Position numbers and translations under genes: made by a program. Source: Massilia sp. Root418 (lineage in GTDB: Bacteria; Pseudomonadota; Gammaproteobacteria; Burkholderiales; Burkholderiaceae_D). From it: a DNA stretch of 64,000 nt. The notes under the pieces were generated by a model. The model was not told where the DNA came from and ran no database searches. It saw only the letters and a list, made by a program, of their open reading frames with translations. Positions 44,379-52,281 of this stretch are shown one piece after another (positions within the stretch are counted from its first letter, which is position 1; each line of letters opens with the position of its first letter). The stretch lies in contig NZ_LMEC01000026.1 of NCBI RefSeq assembly GCF_001425265.1, positions 497,877-561,876 of the forward strand, given 5' to 3'.

Positions 44379-45155
44379 TCAAGCACGCAGCAGGCGAAGC
44401 GGCCCGAACAGGGCGTGCATGTCGCGGTTGCCGATGAAGGACAGGTTATATGGGTGCTCGGCCACGATCTGCGGCAGCGCCTGCACCACGGGCAAGCGGT
44501 TCAGCTGCTCGGCGATTTTCCCCCACAGCACCAGCGTCGGCTGCCCATCTTTCAAAGCTGCAATCACCGTCTCGAAAAACGGCAGCCAGGCCTTGGCATC
44601 TTTTGCCGGCGCCACGTGGGGGCGGAACACCAGCGAGGCGTTCAGCAGCAAAAAGCCGTGGCCCGTAAGCTTGTGCTGGATCTCGGCCAGGGTCTGGGTG
44701 GCGCCGGGCGCGCTGCGCGCCTGGGCGGCGACGGCGGCCAGCGCCGTGCCGGCGGTGTTGTCGGCCGACAGCTGGCCGTCCGCCACCAGCAGCATTTTCA
44801 TGAAGTTGCGCAGCGAAGTGGCCTTGTTGACCGGCTTGGACAGGCCGCCGCCCTGCTCGTCCGACCACAAGCCCTTGACGGCACCGTCCATGAAGCAGAC
44901 GCCGGTGGCGCTTTCCGCGCGCGGATACGGGCCCTCGCCCACCAGCACGTAGCGCACCCGGTCCAGCGGCAGCTGGAAGGCGGCGAACAGGCGCAGTTCG
45001 GTGGGCAGGTACTGGTCGGTGGCCAGCGCCGGCAAATAGGCCGGATCGGCCGCCGCCATCGCTTCCAGGCCGCGCAGCAGGACCGGACGCCAGGAGGCGT
45101 CGGCACGGTCCAGCGCTTGCAAGATGGCGGCTGGGAGGGGCGTTGTATTAGGCAT
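44379..45155 (-). CDS. Uracil-DNA glycosylase-like protein, altered active site
   Basis: The 258-residue protein has the UDG fold pattern: VRYVLVGEGPYPRAESATG (near 67-85) corresponds to the water-activating loop GQDPYHGPGQAHG, LVLWGKIAEQL matches the central strand, and AEHPYNLSF corresponds to the HPSPLS loop. The catalytic Asp of GQDPY is Gly 75, and His of DPYH is Pro 78. It is longer than Ung (about 225). Such proteins are common in Burkholderiales and are usually labelled uracil-DNA glycosylase. Uracil excision by the Ung mechanism is doubtful. Confidence 0.75.
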   Translation of the reverse strand: MPNTTPLPAAILQALDRADASWRPVLLRGLEAMAAADPAYLPALATDQYLPTELRLFAAFQLPLDRVRYVLVGEGPYPRAESATGVCFMDGAVKGLWSDEQGGGLSKPVNKATSLRNFMKMLLVADGQLSADNTAGTALAAVAAQARSAPGATQTLAEIQHKLTGHGFLLLNASLVFRPHVAPAKDAKAWLPFFETVIAALKDGQPTLVLWGKIAEQLNRLPVVQALPQIVAEHPYNLSFIGNRDMHALFGPLRLLRA

Positions 45156-45284
45156 GGGGCAAGATTTTACCTTAGCCCCGCATTCCCCGCTTGCGGCCGC
45201 CGCGCCGGCGGCCCGCCTCAGATCAGTACGGAGGTGGTGCTGGCGCCGATCAGCTCGATACCGTCGGCGTGAGCCACGGCGCCT

Positions 45285-45896
45285 TCACTGCAGCACCAGG
45301 CCGGCCGCCAGCGCCAGCATGATGCAGCCGGTCAGCGCTTCGATGCCCTTCCACACCAGGGGGCGCTGGAAAGCGCTGGACAGGCGGCTGGCGCCGAAGC
45401 CCAGCGCGGTGAACCACAGCAGCGAGGCCGTCATGGCGCCCACCGCAAAGCTGGCGCGCTGGTGCTCGGGGTAGTTGCCGCCCAGGGTGCCCAGCAGCAC
45501 CAGCGTGTCCAGGTAGACGTGGGGATTGAGCAGGGACAGCGCCAGCACGCTGACCAGCGCGCGCTGCAGGCTGGGCGGCACGGCGCCGGCCTGCACCTGC
45601 AGCGCGTCCGCGCGCAGCATGGAGGCCCAGCTGCGCAGGCCGTACCAGACCAGGAAGGCCGCCCCGCCCCAGCGCGCCAAGCCCATCAACAGCGGCGAGT
45701 CCTGGATCAGCGCGCCCATGCCGGCCACCCCGGCGCCAATCAGCAGCACGTCGACCAGGATGCAGGTGGCCACCGTGACCGCCACGTGCTGGCGGCGCAC
45801 GCCGACGCGCAGCACATGGGCGTTCTGGGCGCCGATCGCCATGATGAGGCTGGCACCGAGGCCCATGCCGTTGAGGAAGACGTGCGGAGTGAACAT
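45285..45896 (-). CDS. argO: LysE/ArgO-family amino-acid exporter
   Basis: The 203-residue membrane protein has about six hydrophobic segments. It shows the family opening GMGLGASLIMAIGAQNAHVLRVG and the central ALSLLNPHVYLDTLVLLG motif. It exports arginine or lysine. It is divergent from a LysR regulator of the ArgP/IciA type, the standard exporter-regulator arrangement, so the pair likely relieves basic amino-acid excess. Confidence 0.92.
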   Translation of the reverse strand: MFTPHVFLNGMGLGASLIMAIGAQNAHVLRVGVRRQHVAVTVATCILVDVLLIGAGVAGMGALIQDSPLLMGLARWGGAAFLVWYGLRSWASMLRADALQVQAGAVPPSLQRALVSVLALSLLNPHVYLDTLVLLGTLGGNYPEHQRASFAVGAMTASLLWFTALGFGASRLSSAFQRPLVWKGIEALTGCIMLALAAGLVLQ

Positions 45897-45966
45897 GGCA
45901 AGCTCGCTGTTAAGTGGAGATGCGCCATTTTCCGGGGCTTGCCGCGCAAGATGAAGCTGGATTAAT

Positions 45967-45988
45967 ATTCTTCAGGATACTTAAGAAT
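45967..45988. promoter_or_regulatory. Inverted repeat between argO and argP (candidate ArgP site)
   Basis: ATTCTT and AAGAAT (45967-45972 and 45983-45988) are inverted with 10 bases between them, in the 111-bp divergent gap. LysR-type regulators usually bind such sites beside the exporter promoter. Confidence 0.5.
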
Positions 45989-46007
45989 TGCTAATCTGGA
46001 GACTGCC

Positions 46008-46943
46008 ATGCTGCCCGACACCCGCCAGGCCGACGCCCTGCTCGCCATCATCGACACCGGCAGCTTCGAGCAGGCCGCCGCGCTGCTGCACGTGACCGCC
46101 TCGGCCGTGTCGCAACGGGTCAGCGCCATGGAAGCGGCGCTGGGGACGCCGCTGGTGATCCGCAGCCGGCCCTGCCGCCCCACCAGCGCCGGCCAGCGCC
46201 TGGCGCAATACCTACGCCGCAGCAAGTTGTTGGAGGATGAATTCCTGTCCGCCATGCAGGAAGAGGACGCGCGCCCGCTCAGCGTGCCGCTGGCCGTCAA
46301 CAACGACACCTTGGGCACCTGGCTGCTGCCCGGCCTGGCGCCTTTCCTGATCAGGGAAAACATCCTGCTCGACCTGTCGCTGGACGACCAGGACCACACT
46401 TACACGCTGATGGAGCGCGGCCAGGCGCTGGCGGCCATCTCCACCGAGGCGCAGCCGATGCGCGGCTGCGTGGCCCAGCCGCTGGGCGTGATGCGCTACC
46501 GCATGATGGCCACGCCCGCCTTCGCCGCGCGCTGGTTCCCGGATGGCCTGAGCCGCCAGGCTGCGCTGGCGGCGCCGATGATGGTGTTCGACCGCAAGGA
46601 CTTGCTGCAATCGAACTTCATGCAGCGCGAATTCGGCCTGCTGCCGGGCAGCCATCCCTGCCACTACATCCCGGCCAACGAAAGCTTCCTGCGCTGCATC
46701 GATCTGAGCCTGGGCTACGGCATGGTGGCCGAGCAGCAATTCGGCGACCGCCTGGCCAGCGGCGCCCTGCTCGATTTGGCACCCGGCAAATTCACCGACG
46801 TAGCGCTGCACTGGCACACCTGGCGCGTGCAGTCGCCCAAGCTGGAGCGCCTGAGCGCGGCGATCCTGGAGGCGGGACGGCGCAGCCTGCTACCGTTGCC
46901 GGCGGCGGCCGAGCACGCCCACCATAGCCAGCCCCGCGCCTAG
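46008..46943 (+). CDS. argP: LysR-family regulator ArgP/IciA
   Basis: The 311-residue protein begins MLPDTRQADALLAIIDTGSFEQAAALLHVTASAVSQRV, a LysR winged helix-turn-helix with the IciA/ArgP flavour. The effector-binding half (about 90-300) follows the ArgP order, including LAVNNDTLGTWLLPGLAP. It should activate the divergent exporter in response to arginine or lysine. A GGAG ribosome site precedes the ATG. The last 54 bases overlap the PEP-CTERM gene on the other strand. Confidence 0.92.
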   Translation: MLPDTRQADALLAIIDTGSFEQAAALLHVTASAVSQRVSAMEAALGTPLVIRSRPCRPTSAGQRLAQYLRRSKLLEDEFLSAMQEEDARPLSVPLAVNNDTLGTWLLPGLAPFLIRENILLDLSLDDQDHTYTLMERGQALAAISTEAQPMRGCVAQPLGVMRYRMMATPAFAARWFPDGLSRQAALAAPMMVFDRKDLLQSNFMQREFGLLPGSHPCHYIPANESFLRCIDLSLGYGMVAEQQFGDRLASGALLDLAPGKFTDVALHWHTWRVQSPKLERLSAAILEAGRRSLLPLPAAAEHAHHSQPRA

Positions 46944-47903
46944 CATCAGCCAGCTGCCCGGCTCGGGCACCGGCGACAGCAAGACCGGCGCGCAGCCGTT
47001 GAGCGGGCCGCAGGCCTGGCCCGCGATCTGGCCCTGGTCATTGATCGCGTTCGCCACGGTAATGGTCAGGCCATACGCCGGATCGATCAGGCTGTTCAGG
47101 GTATGCACCTGGCCGCTCATGTAGAGGTAGGCGGCGCCGTCCAGCCCCAGGCTGTTGCCCACCACCATGCCGAGATTGTTGACATCCAAGGCTATCATCC
47201 CCGTCGGATGGGAAAAACCGATGTCGGTCATGACGCCGTCCTGGAACAGGAAACTGCGCGAGGCCTGCTCGCCGTCCCGCTCGGCCACGCCGACCACGGC
47301 GCCCGCGTCGTTGATGCCGAAGGGGGTGATGTTGTGCCAGCCGGCCGGATTGATGGCCACCGTTTGCGTGCCATCGGTCAGGATGGCGCCGCTGGGGCCG
47401 ACGCCGGTCGCCATGCCGTTGTTGTTGATGGCCATGAGCGTGGCGTCGGCAAGGTTCGGCGGTAAAGCCAGCCCGTTGCCGACCACTGTTCCGGCATTGT
47501 TGATGGCATAGCCAAAGCTGCTGAGCCCGCCGGCCTGTTCCGGCAGCGCCGTGACCACGCCGCCGGCGTAGGTATAAGCATGGTAGTAGCTGCCCGGACC
47601 ATCGTAGGCCGAGAACACGACGGTGCCGCTGTTGTTGACGCCCTGGACAAAAACGCCGTTGTGCGGCGGCGCCTCGAACGTGCTCAGCACGCCGTCGCGC
47701 CAGGTGTAGCCGTAGCGGCGCCCGGTGCCATCGTCCCAGTAGCTGCCGGCGACGATACCGTTCTCACTGATGGAATGGTGTCCGAAATGGCCCCCGCCCG
47801 TGCCCAGCAAGGTGACTTTGTACTGCGGCGCGGCCTGGGCCGCAAGCGGCGCCAGCAGCGCGGGCGCCAGCAACAGCGCGCGCAACAATATAAGGACAGG
47901 CAT
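46890..47903 (-). CDS. HAF-repeat PEP-CTERM protein
   Basis: The 337-residue protein has a signal peptide (ILLRALLLAPALLAPLAAQAA) and HAF-type repeats (ISENGIVAGSY, VNNSGTVVF, INNAGTVVG, INDAGAVVG, VNNLGMVVG, INDQGQIAG). It ends with a clean PEP-CTERM tag: VPEPGSWLMLGAGLAMVGVLG and a basic RRRQR tail, then a stop. The protein is predicted to be sorted by an exosortase to the envelope or biofilm matrix. It resembles the protein at 28729 in repeat plan. The 3' end overlaps argP. Confidence 0.88.
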   Translation of the reverse strand: MPVLILLRALLLAPALLAPLAAQAAPQYKVTLLGTGGGHFGHHSISENGIVAGSYWDDGTGRRYGYTWRDGVLSTFEAPPHNGVFVQGVNNSGTVVFSAYDGPGSYYHAYTYAGGVVTALPEQAGGLSSFGYAINNAGTVVGNGLALPPNLADATLMAINNNGMATGVGPSGAILTDGTQTVAINPAGWHNITPFGINDAGAVVGVAERDGEQASRSFLFQDGVMTDIGFSHPTGMIALDVNNLGMVVGNSLGLDGAAYLYMSGQVHTLNSLIDPAYGLTITVANAINDQGQIAGQACGPLNGCAPVLLSPVPEPGSWLMLGAGLAMVGVLGRRRQR

Positions 47904-48028
47904 GGCAATCCCCTTCCCGTGATGGTCAGGCTACTTATCATATTGAAAACTGACGAGTCCACGCGCACGGCAGCACGCGGCGCCGCCAACTGGCTATACT
48001 GGCAACAATTCGACCCACGAGGCTAGCA

Positions 48029-49252
48029 ATGTCCACTCCGTCCGACCTGTCCAGACTGAAGATAGAGCGTGGCGCCACGGCGCAGGTGCCGGGGCAGCGC
48101 GCACGCCGCCGCAAGTGGCTCGGGATCGTCGTGGCGGTGCTGGCGCTGGCGGCGGCCGGCTTACTCATCAGCCGCCAGGCGGGCGGCAAGGCGGACGTGG
48201 AAACCGTGACCGTGTCGCAGGCCTATCCGTCGCAGAACTACACGCTGCTCAACGCCACCGGCTACGTGGTGGCGCAACGCAAGGCGGCGCTGTCGTCCAA
48301 GGCCACCGGACGCCTGGAGTGGCTGGGCGTGCTGGAAGGCTCGCGCGTGAAGAAGGACGAGATCATCGCGCGGCTGGAGAACCGCGACGTGAGCGCCACG
48401 CTGGGCCAGGCGCAGGCCAACATCAAGGTGGCGCAGGCCAACCTGGAACAGGGCCAGGCCGAACTGCAGGACGCGCAGCACGCCTACCAGCGCGCCGGCG
48501 AGCTGCTGGCACAGAAGTTCATCGCAGCGGCCAGCTACGATACGGCGCAGGCGCGCTACAACAAGGCCAAGGCCGCCATCGCGGCGCAGCGCGCGGCCAT
48601 CGCTGCGGCGCAGGCCAACGCGCAGTCGGCCCAGGTGGCGCTGGACCAGACAGTAATCCGCGCCCCCTTCGACGGCGTGATCCTGACCAAGAGCGCCAAC
48701 GTGGGCGACAACATCACGCCCTTCTCGTCCGCCGCCGACAGCAAGGGCGCGGTGGTAACCATCGCCGACATGGACACGCTGGAGGTGGAGGCCGACGTGT
48801 CCGAATCCAGCCTGTCCAAGATCAGTGTGGACCAACCGGCCGAAATCCAGCTCGACGCCTTCCCGGAGCTGCGCCTGGCCGGCGTGGTGTCGCGCACGGT
48901 GCCGACCGTGGACCGCAGCAAGGCGACCTTGCTGGTGAAGGTGCGCTTCATCGACCGCGACGCGCGCGTGCTGCCGGACATGAGCGCCAAGGTGGCCTTT
49001 CTCTCCAAGCCGGTGCCGGCCGGGGACAAGGCGCCCGTGACGGCGGTGCAGCCGGCAGCCATCGCCACGCGCGACGGCAAGCCGGTGGTGTTCGTGGTGG
49101 CGGACGGCAAAGTGCGCCAAGTGCCCGTGAGCAGCGGCCGCAAGGTGGGCGAGCTGGTGGAGGTGAAAGGCGTGAAGCCGGGCGACAAAGTGGTGTCCAA
49201 TCCGGACGCCAGGCTGCACGACGGCCAGCCCGTCGCGGTGGCGAACAAATGA
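48029..49252 (+). CDS. MacA-like periplasmic adaptor (RND/HlyD family)
   Basis: The 407-residue protein has one N-terminal transmembrane anchor (about 30-47), then a barrel/lipoyl part around VVAQRKAALSSKATGRLEW, a long coiled-coil hairpin (about 115-205, rich in ALQ/AAA) and TVIRAPFDGVILTKSANVGD. It links an inner-membrane ABC exporter to an outer-membrane channel. No TolC-type gene is present here. It overlaps the ATPase gene by ATGA. Confidence 0.9.
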   Translation: MSTPSDLSRLKIERGATAQVPGQRARRRKWLGIVVAVLALAAAGLLISRQAGGKADVETVTVSQAYPSQNYTLLNATGYVVAQRKAALSSKATGRLEWLGVLEGSRVKKDEIIARLENRDVSATLGQAQANIKVAQANLEQGQAELQDAQHAYQRAGELLAQKFIAAASYDTAQARYNKAKAAIAAQRAAIAAAQANAQSAQVALDQTVIRAPFDGVILTKSANVGDNITPFSSAADSKGAVVTIADMDTLEVEADVSESSLSKISVDQPAEIQLDAFPELRLAGVVSRTVPTVDRSKATLLVKVRFIDRDARVLPDMSAKVAFLSKPVPAGDKAPVTAVQPAAIATRDGKPVVFVVADGKVRQVPVSSGRKVGELVEVKGVKPGDKVVSNPDARLHDGQPVAVANK

Positions 49253-49947
49253 CGGCCGCCGGCAAGGAAGGGCTGGTGCACATCGAGCACCTGGTCAAGT
49301 CCTACCAGCGCGGCGGACAGCACGTGCCGGTGCTGACCGACATCACCCTCGACATCCAGGCCGGCGACTTCACCGCGCTGATGGGGCCCTCCGGTTCCGG
49401 CAAAAGCACCCTGCTGAACCTGATCGCCGGCATCGACAAGCCGGATTCCGGCGTGCTGCGGGTGGACGGCCTGGACATCGCCGCCATGTCCGAGACCGAC
49501 CTGGCGCACTGGCGCGCGGCCAACGTGGGCTTCATCTTCCAGTTCTACAATCTGATGCCGGTCCTGAACGCGTTCGAAAACGTGGAACTGCCGCTGCTGC
49601 TCACGCCCCTTTCCCGCCGCGAACGGCGCGAGCGCGTGGAGCTGACCCTGTCCATGGTGGGCCTGTCGGACCGCATGGACCACACGCCCAACGAGTTGTC
49701 CGGCGGCCAGCAGCAGCGCGTGGCGATCGCGCGCGCCATCGTCACCGACCCGACGCTGATCGTGGCCGACGAACCCACCGGGGACCTGGACCGCCAGTCC
49801 GCCGGCGACGTGCTGGCGCTGATGCAGCAGCTGAACCGCGAGCTGGGCAAGACCATCATCATGGTCACCCACGACGCCAGCGCGGCGCAGCAGGCGCGCA
49901 CCCTGATCCACCTGGAAAAAGGCGAACTGATCGCCGACGCGGCCTAG
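49249..49947 (+). CDS. MacB/LolD-type ABC transporter ATPase
   Basis: The 232-residue ATPase has Walker A GPSGSGKST, signature LSGGQQQR, Walker B LIVADEPTGDLD and the H-loop VTHDAS. It belongs to the MacB/LolD/FtsE-like class, which drives tripartite export or lipoprotein release. The start is fixed by the ATGA overlap at 49249. Two permease genes follow. Confidence 0.93.
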   Translation: MTAAGKEGLVHIEHLVKSYQRGGQHVPVLTDITLDIQAGDFTALMGPSGSGKSTLLNLIAGIDKPDSGVLRVDGLDIAAMSETDLAHWRAANVGFIFQFYNLMPVLNAFENVELPLLLTPLSRRERRERVELTLSMVGLSDRMDHTPNELSGGQQQRVAIARAIVTDPTLIVADEPTGDLDRQSAGDVLALMQQLNRELGKTIIMVTHDASAAQQARTLIHLEKGELIADAA

Positions 49948-49957
49948 GCGGCGCGCC

Positions 49958-51115
49958 ATGTACCTGCTCAAGCTGATCGTCAAGAACGCCCTGCGCCACA
50001 AGCTGCGCACCGCGCTTACGGTGCTCGGGCTGGTGGTGGCCACGCTCTCCTTCGGCCTGCTGCAAACCGTGGTGGACGCGTGGTACGCGGGAGCCGAGGG
50101 CGCGTCCAACACCACGCTGGTCACGCGCAACGCCACCTCGCTGGTATTCCCGCTGCCGCTGGCCTACCAGGCCCGCATCCGCGCCGTGGACGGCGTGACC
50201 GGCGTGGGCTACGCCAACTGGTTCGGCGGCGTGTACAAGGACCCAAAGAACTTCTTCGCGCAATTCGCCATCTCCGGCCAGAGCTACCTGGACATCTACC
50301 CCGACTACCTGCTGCCCGAGGAGCAGCGCGCCGCCTTCCTGCGCGACCGCAAGGGCGCCATCGTCGGCCGCAAGCTGGCCAGGCAGTACGGCTTCAAGGT
50401 GGGCGACACCATCCCCATCAAGGGCACCATTTATCCCGGCCAGTGGGAATTCGTCATCCGCGGCATCTACGACGGCAGGCAGGAATCGACCAACACCGCC
50501 ACCATGTTCTTCCACTGGGACTACGTGAACGAGGGCCTGAAGAAAATTTACCCGCGCCGCGCCAACCAGGTGGGCGTGTACGTGGTGCGCATCGCCCGCG
50601 CCGAGGACGCCGCCGCCGTCTCGAACATGATCGACAGCCAGTTCCGCAACTCCCTGGCCGAAACGCTGACCGAAACCGAGAAAGCCTTCCAGCTCGGCTT
50701 CGTCTCGATGTCCGAAGCCATCGTGGTGGCGGTGCGGGTGGTGTCCTTCGTGGTGATCATCATCATCATGGCGGTGATGGCCAACACCATGGCCATGAGC
50801 GCGCGCGAGCGGCTGGGCGAGTACGCTACTTTGAAGGTGCTGGGCTTCGGCCCAGGCTACCTGGCGGCGCTGATCTTCGGCGAGTCGCTGCTGCTGTCCG
50901 TGTTCGGGGCGGCGCTCGGCATCGCCCTGCTATTCCCGCTGGCGTCCATCATCGGTTCGGCCATGGGCACCATGTTCCCGGTGTTCCAGGTGGCGCCCCT
51001 TACCCTGCTGCTGCAGGCCGTGGCGGCACTGCTGATCGGCGCGGTGGCGGGCGTGGCGCCCACCCTGCGCGCGGTGCACGTGAACATCGTGGACGGGCTG
51101 AGGAGCATAGGCTGA
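49958..51115 (+). CDS. FtsX/MacB-type ABC permease (first)
   Basis: The 385-residue permease has an N-terminal helix (about 15-40), a large periplasmic domain (MacB_PCD-like, about 45-255) and three C-terminal helices with the FtsX-style MSARERLGEYATLKVLGFGPGYL. It pairs with the second permease, and the two stop/start codons overlap as TGATG. Confidence 0.9.
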   Translation: MYLLKLIVKNALRHKLRTALTVLGLVVATLSFGLLQTVVDAWYAGAEGASNTTLVTRNATSLVFPLPLAYQARIRAVDGVTGVGYANWFGGVYKDPKNFFAQFAISGQSYLDIYPDYLLPEEQRAAFLRDRKGAIVGRKLARQYGFKVGDTIPIKGTIYPGQWEFVIRGIYDGRQESTNTATMFFHWDYVNEGLKKIYPRRANQVGVYVVRIARAEDAAAVSNMIDSQFRNSLAETLTETEKAFQLGFVSMSEAIVVAVRVVSFVVIIIIMAVMANTMAMSARERLGEYATLKVLGFGPGYLAALIFGESLLLSVFGAALGIALLFPLASIIGSAMGTMFPVFQVAPLTLLLQAVAALLIGAVAGVAPTLRAVHVNIVDGLRSIG

Positions 51116-52281
51116 TGCGCATCCCGCTCTCCTACATCGCGCGCAACCTGTGGGCGCGGCGCCTGACCACCGTGCTCACTGCCGGCGGGCTGGCGCTGGT
51201 GGTATTCGTGTTCGCCACCGTGCTGATGCTGGACGAAGGCTTGCGCACCACCCTGGTCACCACCGGCGAGTACGACAACGTGATCCTGATACGCCGCTCC
51301 TCCGAAAGCGAAGTGCAGAGCGGCGTGGACCGGGCGCAAGCCAACATCGCCACCAGCCACGCCGCCATTGCGCTCGGCGCGGACGGCCAGCCCATGATCT
51401 CGAAGGAGACCGTGGTGCTCATTTCGCTGCTCAAGCGCGGCTCGGACAAGCCTTCCAACGTGGTGATACGCGGCATAGACCAGCGCGGGCTGGTATTGCG
51501 GCCGCAGGTGAAGCTGAGCGCCGGCCGCATGTTCCGGCCGGGCGCGTCGGAGATCGTGGCCGGAGCAAGCATCGCCAAGCGTTTTGCCGGCGCCGGTATC
51601 GGCGAGATGCTGCGCTTCGGCCAGCGCGAATGGACCGTGGTGGGCCTGTTCGATGCCGGCAACAGCGGCTTCGATTCCGAAATCTGGGGCGACGCAGACC
51701 AGCTGATGCAGGCCTTCCGCCGCAACGGCTATTCGTCCATCGTGCTGCGGCTGGCCGGCAGCGCGCTGTTCGAGCGCTTCAAGCAGGACATCGAATCGGA
51801 CCAGCGCCTGACGCTGGAAGCCAAGCGCGAGCAGACCTTCTATTCGGACCAGTCGCGCGCCCTGTCCACCTTCATCAGCATCCTGGGGTTGACGCTGTCC
51901 ATCATCTTTTCCATCGGGGCGATGATAGGCGCGGCCATCACCATGTACGCCTCGGTGGCCAACCGCACCGGCGAAATCGGCACGCTGCGCGCGCTGGGCT
52001 ACCAGCGGCGCAACATCCTGGCCGCCTTCCTCACCGAGTCCATGCTGCTGGCGCTGGCGGGCGGCGCCGTGGGACTGGTGTTCGCGTCGTTCATGCAGTT
52101 CCTGTCCTTCTCCACCACCAATTTCCAGTCCTTCTCGGAGCTGGCGTTCGGTTTCAAGCTGGACGGCGCCATCATCATCAAGACCTTACTGTTCTCTCTG
52201 GTGATGGGCTTGATCGGCGGTTTTCTCCCCGCAGTGCGTGCGGCGCGCATGCGGATCGTGGACGCGCTGCGCGCGGCTTAG
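51115..52281 (+). CDS. FtsX/MacB-type ABC permease (second)
   Basis: The 388-residue permease has the same plan as its neighbour: one N-terminal helix, a periplasmic domain and three C-terminal helices with VANRTGEIGTLRALGYQRRNILAAFL. The start is set by the TGATG overlap. Two distinct permeases imply a heterodimer. The stop TAG overlaps the NRPS-PKS stop on the other strand, so the exporter operon runs directly against the biosynthetic gene and could serve its product. Confidence 0.9.
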   Translation: MRIPLSYIARNLWARRLTTVLTAGGLALVVFVFATVLMLDEGLRTTLVTTGEYDNVILIRRSSESEVQSGVDRAQANIATSHAAIALGADGQPMISKETVVLISLLKRGSDKPSNVVIRGIDQRGLVLRPQVKLSAGRMFRPGASEIVAGASIAKRFAGAGIGEMLRFGQREWTVVGLFDAGNSGFDSEIWGDADQLMQAFRRNGYSSIVLRLAGSALFERFKQDIESDQRLTLEAKREQTFYSDQSRALSTFISILGLTLSIIFSIGAMIGAAITMYASVANRTGEIGTLRALGYQRRNILAAFLTESMLLALAGGAVGLVFASFMQFLSFSTTNFQSFSELAFGFKLDGAIIIKTLLFSLVMGLIGGFLPAVRAARMRIVDALRAA

